16,342 nucleotides of DNA from an uncultured Christensenellaceae bacterium. GTDB taxonomy: Bacteria; Bacillota; Clostridia; Christensenellales; MGBC116941. This document shows, piece after piece, positions 8,394 through 13,396 of the stretch. A model generated the notes under the pieces. The model worked only from the letters and a program-made list of their open reading frames with translations. It was not told the origin of the DNA and did no database searches. How positions within the stretch are numbered: position 1 is the first letter of the stretch; each line of letters opens with the position of its first letter. Both the position numbers and the translations under genes were made by a program. The stretch covers positions 53,809 to 70,150 of the forward strand of contig CAJUEF010000006.1 of assembly GCA_910585035.1 (NCBI GenBank), read 5' to 3'.

Positions 8394-8704
8394 TAACCTA
8401 CAATCCTTCCCAAAATATAATCTACACTTTTCTGCATATTTTGGTTTGCAACGTCCTGAAGTGCTTTACATTGCGCCCTGTTGCCCTCTTTTATAGAATT
8501 TGCATTTTGCTTTGCACTGTCAGCCGCAGCTTCCAAACGCTTCTGACATTGTTCATTGAATGCTAAAACCTTAGCGTCTGCATTTGCTTTTGCATTTGCC
8601 TTAGCGTCTCTAACTGCCTCCTTTGATTTCTCAAGAGCGGCGTTATACTGCTCGTCGCACCCAGCTTCTGCACTTCTTATGATACTAATAACATCAGAAT
8701 CCAC
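8393..8704 (-). CDS. ntpF: V/A-type ATPase subunit G (peripheral stalk; NtpF/AhaH-like)
   Basis: This is the first gene of the ATPase operon. The 103-residue product is almost entirely one helix rich in Ala, Lys, Glu and Asn, as expected for the stalk partner of subunit E. The start is GTG, preceded by an AAGAAGG site about 9 nt upstream. Residues 33-45 repeat an Ala-Lys-Ala-Asn pattern. Three cysteines (16, 53, 79) are present, which is unusual for a soluble stalk coiled coil. Sequence similarity alone would be weak; the assignment rests on size, composition and position directly before ntpI, as in the ntp operon of E. hirae. The stop overlaps the ntpI start (TAATG). Confidence 0.88.
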   Translation of the reverse strand: MDSDVISIIRSAEAGCDEQYNAALEKSKEAVRDAKANAKANADAKVLAFNEQCQKRLEAAADSAKQNANSIKEGNRAQCKALQDVANQNMQKSVDYILGRIVG

Positions 8705-8736
8705 TTACCCAACACCTTCTTTCTTTTTAAAATTTT

Positions 8737-8765
8737 TATATATAAGAAAAATTATTTGGAAGCAA
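8737..8765 (-). promoter_or_regulatory. Possible promoter for the V-ATPase operon
   Basis: In the 85-nt gap between rpiB and the first ATPase gene, TTGCTT (8760-8765) and TATATA (8737-8742) are separated by 17 nt on the minus strand. The -35 match is poor (3 of 6) and the -10 moderate (4 of 6). No terminator lies between rpiB and the ATPase genes, so read-through from the stronger promoter at 9369-9397 is also likely. Confidence 0.35.
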
Positions 8766-8789
8766 ATAATCGTTCCTAGCTAAATTAAA

Positions 8790-9245
8790 CTACGCCCTTG
8801 CACCTTCTGTGTCGTCATCTTCCATACCATGAATAAGTTCTACTCTGCGCCTGTGCCTTTCACCTTCAAATTCTCCGTCAATAAATTCATCCAAAAGCAA
8901 AACTGCCAAATCATTCCCCAGCACCCTTTGCCCAAGGCACAGCACATTTGCGTCATTATGCCTTCTGGACATTTTAACACTAAGGGTATCGCTGGCAACA
9001 ACCGCTCTTATACCCTTCACTTTGTTTGCAGCAATGGACATTCCCACCCCTGTGCCGCATACAAGTATTCCGGCAGCTCCGCTTTCAACCACCTTTTGGC
9101 AAACGTCTTTTGCAATATCAGGATAATCCACGCTTTTCTCAGAAAAAGTTCCACAGTCTGTATACTCAATATCCCTGCTCTTCAAATGCTCTATAAGCAC
9201 ACCTTTTAACCTAAAACCACCGTGGTCACTCCCTATATAAATCAA
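8790..9245 (-). CDS. rpiB: Ribose-5-phosphate isomerase B
   Basis: RpiB interconverts ribose 5-phosphate and ribulose 5-phosphate in the pentose phosphate pathway. The N-terminal IYIGSDHGG and the central VCGTGVGMSIAANK segment, which contains the catalytic cysteine, are family hallmarks; RRHNDANVLCLG carries the active-site histidine. I place the start at TTG 9245 (151 residues), because AGGAGG (9252-9257) lies 6 nt before it and the protein then begins right at the first beta strand. An in-frame GTG at 9266 would lie upstream of that ribosome site and translate it as Arg-Arg. The C-terminal tail is acidic (EDDDTE). The gene has its own promoter and is followed by the ATPase operon. Confidence 0.95.
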   Translation of the reverse strand: MIYIGSDHGGFRLKGVLIEHLKSRDIEYTDCGTFSEKSVDYPDIAKDVCQKVVESGAAGILVCGTGVGMSIAANKVKGIRAVVASDTLSVKMSRRHNDANVLCLGQRVLGNDLAVLLLDEFIDGEFEGERHRRRVELIHGMEDDDTEGARA

Positions 9246-9257
9246 CGTATGCCTCCT
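9246..9257 (-). promoter_or_regulatory. Ribosome binding site deciding the rpiB start
   Basis: AGGAGG at 9252-9257 (minus strand) followed by the 6-nt spacer CATACG and TTG at 9245. This is optimal spacing and favours the TTG over the longer in-frame GTG start at 9266. Confidence 0.82.
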
Positions 9258-9362
9258 TTTATACACGCTTAAGCCAGCCTATATATCCAAGAAGAGGAAA
9301 ATATAACCTGACAATCTATCTCTATCGCACTTTTCAAGGGGAATATACGTCCCCATGCTAGC

Positions 9363-9400
9363 CACTTGATTATACTAAATATTTGAACTTAATTCAAGTG
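9363..9400 (-). promoter_or_regulatory. Sigma-A promoter of rpiB inside an inverted repeat
   Basis: On the minus strand TTGAAT (9392-9397) and a perfect TATAAT (9369-9374) are separated by 17 nt. Transcription should start near 9362, giving a leader of about 117 nt before rpiB. The arms CACTTGA and TCAAGTG (9394-9400 and 9363-9369) form an inverted repeat that overlaps the -35 box and touches the -10 box, so a repressor site is possible. The leader also contains a small GGGGA/TCCCC hairpin (9338-9354). I see no known riboswitch. Confidence 0.72.
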
Positions 9401-9416
9401 TTTTTTGTCAAAAGAA

Positions 9417-9887
9417 TCACACATTGCTTTTAAGTTTTTCAAGCATTAAATTTATTTGCTCGTTAAGCTCTACCGCTACCTTTTCATAGGTATCAAGATC
9501 GCAGCCGTAAGGGTCTTGAACGTTTTTACAATCCCTTTCACCAGTATTATATTCATACAATGCAAAAATTTTATCTTTATGCTCAGGAAACCTAAATGCA
9601 ATGGTATCTCTGTGAGCTGTTGTCATACCTATTATTATATCAAAAATATTCAGCAGCTCCGGATCAAACTGGTGAGATTTATGACCGGAAATATCAACCC
9701 CCAAATTTTGCCCTGCCGTAATTGCATTTGGCTGTGCAAGCTCCTCAAAATGAGTTGCCGTGCCGCATGAGCTTGCTGTAACCTTACCACTTAAATCCTT
9801 ATCCTCATTTACTGCCTTATTAAACAGCGCCTCTGCCAGCGGACTTCTGCATGTATTTCCGCTGCAAACAAATAACACCTTGTACAT
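9417..9887 (-). CDS. ywlE: Low-molecular-weight phosphatase, probable protein-arginine phosphatase (YwlE-type)
   Basis: The 156-residue protein is a low-molecular-weight phosphatase. The phosphate loop CSGNTCRS starts with nucleophile Cys8 and includes Arg14; the general acid is Asp125 in DPYG. The loop has Thr12 where classical tyrosine phosphatases have Ile (GNICRS). In Bacillus YwlE the equivalent Thr11 is known to select phospho-arginine, so removal of phosphate from arginine on proteins marked by a McsB-type kinase is the better prediction; McsB itself is not in this window. AGGAGG lies 8 nt before the ATG. It is 38 nt downstream of tsaC and probably shares its transcript. The order tsaC-ywlE-rpiB matches the ywlC-ywlE-ywlF region of Bacillus. 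Confidence 0.9.
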   Translation of the reverse strand: MYKVLFVCSGNTCRSPLAEALFNKAVNEDKDLSGKVTASSCGTATHFEELAQPNAITAGQNLGVDISGHKSHQFDPELLNIFDIIIGMTTAHRDTIAFRFPEHKDKIFALYEYNTGERDCKNVQDPYGCDLDTYEKVAVELNEQINLMLEKLKSNV

Positions 9888-9925
9888 GTTAAATTCCTCC
9901 TATGTATTGTTTTTATATTATTATA

Positions 9926-10918
9926 TCAACTATAAATTATATTTCCGGCAGCAGCCTTTTCCAGCCTGTTCATAATGGCTGCGCCTATGCCTTCCTCAGG
10001 TATTGCGCCAACAATCAAAAGATCGATATTGCTTTCCCCTTCAAGTAAAATTTTATAAAGATTAGCTGCACATTGTTCTAAATTTCCGTCAAAGCTTATA
10101 ATCTCTGCCGGCATATTTTTAAAACCGTCTTTGATATCCAGTATAACACATTTTTTATTTGCTTTAATAGCAAAGTTACATATTTCGTATATTTTTTTTT
10201 CTATATCCTTTCCTTTAATCAAAACCACCTCATATGACGGACAATAATGAGCATATTTAGTGCCTGGGGATTTTGGTGCACTATCCTCTTTTCTACTTGA
10301 AACATCAATATTACCTACAATATCTTCAATATCCTCTTTAGTTATAACCCCCGGCCTTAAAATACGTTTCCCCATTACATCATACACAGTGGATTCCAAT
10401 CCCTTTTCACTTTGACCGTTGTCAAGAATATAAGGTATCTTTCCTTTCATATCTTTAAAAACATGTTCAGCCTTTGTAGGGCTTGGGCGTCCTGAAGTAT
10501 TGGCGCTGGGTGCAGCAACCGGAGCACCGCAGGTGCGTATAAACTCTACTGCTCCGTAGTTTCCCGGCATTCTTATTCCCACAGTATCCAGTCCTGCACT
10601 TACAATCTTTGGAACATTTTGAGCTTTTGGCACAATTATAGTAAAAGGTCCCGGCCAAAATGCTTTTGCCAGCATATCCATATCTTCATTCCAGCAGGAA
10701 GCTACACTTTTTGCCTGCTCTATACTGCAAATATGCACAATAAGAGGATTATCTGAGGGGCGTCCCTTTGCTTCAAATATTTTTTTCACAGCAGCCTCAT
10801 TAAAACAATCCGCTCCCAGACCATACACGGTCTCTGTGCCAAAAGCAACTATTTCACCGGCTTTAATAGCTCTTGCACATTTATGTATATCCTTTGTAAT
10901 TTCCGTTTTTAAACTCAT
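9926..10918 (-). CDS. tsaC: L-threonylcarbamoyladenylate synthase (Sua5/YwlC type)
   Basis: This enzyme makes threonylcarbamoyl-AMP from threonine, bicarbonate and ATP, the first step of the t6A37 modification of ANN-decoding tRNAs. The 330 residues comprise the YrdC catalytic domain (about 8-200) with GTETVYGLGADC (27-38), KGRPSDNPL (51-59) and SANTSGRPSPT (about 138-148), then the linker motif SPGTKYAHYCP and a C-terminal Sua5 domain (about 235-330). It is thus the long Sua5/YwlC form rather than the short E. coli TsaC. The ATG has an AAGGA site about 8 nt upstream. I see no convincing promoter; the upstream DNA is the repeat array. It precedes ywlE by 38 nt. Confidence 0.95.
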   Translation of the reverse strand: MSLKTEITKDIHKCARAIKAGEIVAFGTETVYGLGADCFNEAAVKKIFEAKGRPSDNPLIVHICSIEQAKSVASCWNEDMDMLAKAFWPGPFTIIVPKAQNVPKIVSAGLDTVGIRMPGNYGAVEFIRTCGAPVAAPSANTSGRPSPTKAEHVFKDMKGKIPYILDNGQSEKGLESTVYDVMGKRILRPGVITKEDIEDIVGNIDVSSRKEDSAPKSPGTKYAHYCPSYEVVLIKGKDIEKKIYEICNFAIKANKKCVILDIKDGFKNMPAEIISFDGNLEQCAANLYKILLEGESNIDLLIVGAIPEEGIGAAIMNRLEKAAAGNIIYS

Positions 10919-10945
10919 AGTTTTATTCCTTTTGAAACAATTTCT

Positions 10946-10977
10946 CTTCTTTTTCTTTTAGAAAAAAGAAAAAGAAG
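10946..10977. repeat. Palindrome at the end of the repeat array, upstream of tsaC
   Basis: An inverted repeat with 13-bp arms (CTTCTTTTTCTTT and its complement, 10946-10958 and 10965-10977), one arm all pyrimidine and one all purine. It overlaps the first unit of the tandem array; later units have lost perfect pairing. It lies 28 nt upstream of the tsaC start. No T-run follows on the minus strand, so it does not look like a terminator. Confidence 0.65.
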
Positions 10978-11370
10978 CAAAAAGAAAACCTTATTACCTG
11001 TTACTGCTATATCTTTTTTACTACTTTCTTCCTGTCCTTTTCATTTCTTCTAAACTTCCTTTTAGAAAAAAGAAAAAAAGCAAAAAGAAAACCTTATTAT
11101 CTGTTACTGCTATATCTTTTTTACTATTTTCCTCCTGTCCTTTTCATTTCTTCTAAACTTCCTTTTAGAAAAAAGAAAAAAAGCAAAAAGAAAAGCTTAT
11201 TATCTGTTACTGCTATATCTTTTTTACTATTTTCTTCCTGTCCTTTTCATTTCTTCTAAACTTCCTTTTAGAAAAAAGAATAAAAAAACAAAAAGAAAAA
11301 CTTATTACCTGTTACTGCTGTATCTTTTTTACCAATTTCTTTTGGCATTTTCTTAATTTTTATAAATCTT
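10955..11370. repeat. Tandem array of a 103-104 bp unit, about four copies
   Basis: Units begin at 10955, 11059, 11162 and 11265 with the shared word CTTTTAGAAAAAAGAA. The first is 104 bp, the next two are 103 bp and differ from each other at only two positions; the fourth is good for about 70 bp and then decays. Each unit has a purine-biased half and a half containing CTGTTACTGCTATATC and CCTGTCCTTTTCATTTC. There is no spacer between units and no open reading frame. It fills most of the 598-bp gene-free stretch between the glycan operon and tsaC. Function unknown; it may be a multiplied intergenic palindrome element. Confidence 0.92.
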
Positions 11371-11432
11371 CTAAATAAAAATTTATTTATATTAACCAAA
11401 ACATCTTATCTAAATATATAGTTTTTCTCTTG

Positions 11433-11462
11433 CTACTTCTCTTTTTTTAAAAAGAGAAGTAG
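11433..11462. repeat. Long hairpin between repeat array and glycan operon terminator
   Basis: A 14-bp perfect stem (arms 11433-11446 and 11449-11462, CTACTTCTCTTTTT and its complement) with a 2-nt centre. It is followed on the plus strand by a purine-rich run. It could back up the terminator at 11485-11518, since minus-strand transcripts reach it next, or be one member of a dispersed palindrome family together with 87-116 and 10946-10977. The stretch 11371-11432 shows nothing else recognisable. Confidence 0.65.
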
Positions 11463-11468
11463 GAAAAA

Positions 11469-11518
11469 AGAAAAGTAAAATAAAAGCAGAACATCTGCTT
11501 TGCAGCAGACGTTCTGCT
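11469..11518 (-). terminator. Rho-independent terminator of the glycan operon, overlapping the stop codon
   Basis: On the minus strand a 14-bp stem (AGCAGAAC, one G-U pair, then TCTGC; 11505-11518 with 11485-11498) has a 6-nt loop and is followed by a T-rich tract (11484 down to about 11469). The stem begins inside the TAG stop of the phosphoglycosyl transferase gene. Because the variable pair is G-U only in minus-strand RNA and A-C on the other strand, the structure is selected for minus-strand transcription. Confidence 0.85.
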
Positions 11519-12197
11519 ACAACACCCCAATCACTGTTTTAAAGCAAATTGCAATGTCTCTAAAGAACGAAAAATCTCTTATATATTCAAGATTAAAAAC
11601 CATTTTTTTAGGCAAAACCTCCTTTGTGTAAGTCACATCAGGATTGTCGCTATTTTCTAACAGACGCCCCTCATCTTTAAATTTAATGCTGGCAACGGAA
11701 GTAATTCCTGCAGGCATAAGCAAAGTTGCATACATCTCATCAGTATATGCCTTAACATATTTAGGAACCTCGGGGCGTGTCCCAACAAAAGACATGTCAC
11801 CGGCAAGAACATTGAAAAGCTGTGGAAGCTCGTCCAATCTGTATTTTCTTATTGCCCTGCCCACTCTCGTTATACGAGGGTCTTCGCCAACTGTTACACT
11901 GGCGCCAAGGGATGGAGCATCCTTAACCATTGTGCGAAATTTAAAAATAAAGAATTCTCTCCCATATTTAGTAACCCTTACCTGACGAAATATTACTCCT
12001 CCTTTAGAGTCCATCGCTATCCATATGCTGAGAATTAAAAACACAGGAAGCAGCAGTATTATTAAAATTAAAGATATGCAAAAATCAAACAGACGCTTAC
12101 AAAAAAGACCTGCCTTTTTTTTATTCAATATGTCATAATATTTTTTAACTTTATCATTCTGAAACCTGTGGTCCAGCTTATCAAAGGCTATGAGCAT
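11517..12197 (-). CDS. Initiating phosphoglycosyl transferase (monotopic, bacterial sugar transferase family)
   Basis: The enzyme moves a sugar phosphate from a UDP-sugar to undecaprenyl phosphate on the cytoplasmic face, starting a glycan. The 226-residue, single-domain form is the PglC type. One hydrophobic segment (about 36-60) follows KRLFD and would form the re-entrant helix. FRQVRVTKYGREFFIFKFRTM (about 70-90), the catalytic Asp122-Glu123 pair in RLDELPQ, and FVGTRPEVP (137-145) are all present. A 30-residue N-terminal extension precedes the core. The gene overlaps the aminotransferase gene by 10 nt and ends in a terminator. The donor is inferred from its neighbours to be an amino-deoxysugar; specificity cannot be read from the sequence. 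Confidence 0.93.
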   Translation of the reverse strand: MLIAFDKLDHRFQNDKVKKYYDILNKKKAGLFCKRLFDFCISLILIILLLPVFLILSIWIAMDSKGGVIFRQVRVTKYGREFFIFKFRTMVKDAPSLGASVTVGEDPRITRVGRAIRKYRLDELPQLFNVLAGDMSFVGTRPEVPKYVKAYTDEMYATLLMPAGITSVASIKFKDEGRLLENSDNPDVTYTKEVLPKKMVFNLEYIRDFSFFRDIAICFKTVIGVL

Positions 12198-13396
12198 ATT
12201 TTAGTTACTACCTCAATAAAATTTTTAATAACCCACTCCTGCATCTCATCCGTCATAACAGAAAAAAGAGGCAAAGTTATTTCGTTTTCATACATGCCAT
12301 AAGCACACGGAAAATCCACTATGTTAAATCCCATGTTTTTATAAGCCGTCATCATTGGCAGCGGCAGATAGTGAACATTCACCGCAATGTCTCTACAGGT
12401 CATTTCATCTATTATCCTGTCTCTAATTTCCTCATTTGCGCCTTTTATACGCACAGGATACAAATGACAAGAGCTGTTGTAATTTTCCGTACAGTGCATA
12501 AGAGGCATTATAGCATCAACGCTGTCAAAGGCCTTATTATAGTTTTCCATAATATGTCTGCGTTTATTCAATATTTCCTCATATCTCTCCAACTGAGAAA
12601 TTCCAAGGGCGGCGGCAACGTCGGTCATATTGCATTTGTATCCCGGGATTACTATGTCGTAACGCCACTTTCCTTTTTTTGTTTTTGCAAGGGCGTCCTT
12701 ATTTTGCCCATGCAGGGAATACAGCATATATTGGTTATATATATCCTCATTGTCAATACCTTGAATGTCTTTCCATGTAACCGCGCCTCCCTCGGCAGTG
12801 GTTAAATTTTTTACCGCATGAAAAGAAAAACAAGTAAAATCCCAAAGAGCCCCTGCTTTAACGCCTTTTCTCTCTGCACCAAAGGAATGAGCGCCGTCAT
12901 CAATAAGCACAATTCTGCCAATAGCCTTTTGCAAACTGCCGCTCCCCTTAAACATATCCCTACCTTCTTCAACAATCTTATAAAAAGGTGCGGGATCAAC
13001 GGGAACGCCGGCATAATCCACAACTATTATTGCCTTTGTTCTTGGTGTTATCGCCTCTTTGACTTTAGATGGAGAAATAAAAAAACTGTCTTTATCCACG
13101 TCCACAAGCACAGGAGTTGCGCCCACGTGTTCAATAACGCTGGCGGAAGCAGTGTAAGTATATGCTGTAGTAATAACCTCATCTCCTGCTCCAATGCCTA
13201 AAATCCGCAATGTAGTCTCAAGACAGGCAGTAGCGGAATTAAGGCACACCGCCTTTGATGTGCCGCAGTAACCGCTTATCTTTTTCTCAAATTCCTTGGT
13301 TTTCGGACCTGTGGTTATCCACCCGGAAGTTAGCGCCTCACAAACAAGTTTAACATCCGCTTCATTTATGTCAGGTGGAGAAAAAGGTACTATCAT
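12188..13396 (-). CDS. DegT/DnrJ/EryC1-family PLP sugar aminotransferase
   Basis: A PLP-dependent aminotransferase acting on a keto-sugar nucleotide. In the 402 residues, Lys196 in FSFHAVKNLTTAEGG is the cofactor lysine and Asp167 in IDDGAHSFG should contact the PLP pyridine nitrogen. SGWITTGPKTKEFE (24-37) is the usual N-terminal motif of the family. Compared with typical members there is an extra stretch of about 15 residues near 143-160 (DMFKGSGSLQKAIG). It abuts the dehydratase gene exactly (TAA directly followed by ATG) with GGAGG inside the end of that gene. The context suggests amination at C4 of a 4-keto-6-deoxy sugar, as PglE or WcfR do; this is inference. Confidence 0.93.
   Translation of the reverse strand: MIVPFSPPDINEADVKLVCEALTSGWITTGPKTKEFEKKISGYCGTSKAVCLNSATACLETTLRILGIGAGDEVITTAYTYTASASVIEHVGATPVLVDVDKDSFFISPSKVKEAITPRTKAIIVVDYAGVPVDPAPFYKIVEEGRDMFKGSGSLQKAIGRIVLIDDGAHSFGAERKGVKAGALWDFTCFSFHAVKNLTTAEGGAVTWKDIQGIDNEDIYNQYMLYSLHGQNKDALAKTKKGKWRYDIVIPGYKCNMTDVAAALGISQLERYEEILNKRRHIMENYNKAFDSVDAIMPLMHCTENYNSSCHLYPVRIKGANEEIRDRIIDEMTCRDIAVNVHYLPLPMMTAYKNMGFNIVDFPCAYGMYENEITLPLFSVMTDEMQEWVIKNFIEVVTKICS

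Noticed and set aside
9246..9362. Riboswitch in the rpiB leader
   Set aside because: Only a small 5-bp hairpin was seen, with no conserved riboswitch core that I can recognise.
10946..10977. Terminator for an unseen gene upstream of tsaC
   Set aside because: No gene ends nearby on either strand and no T-run follows the stem on the minus strand; it is better seen as a repeat element.
10955..11370. CRISPR array
   Set aside because: The repeated units are about 103 bp and abut directly, with no unique spacers and no cas genes nearby; it is a plain tandem repeat.
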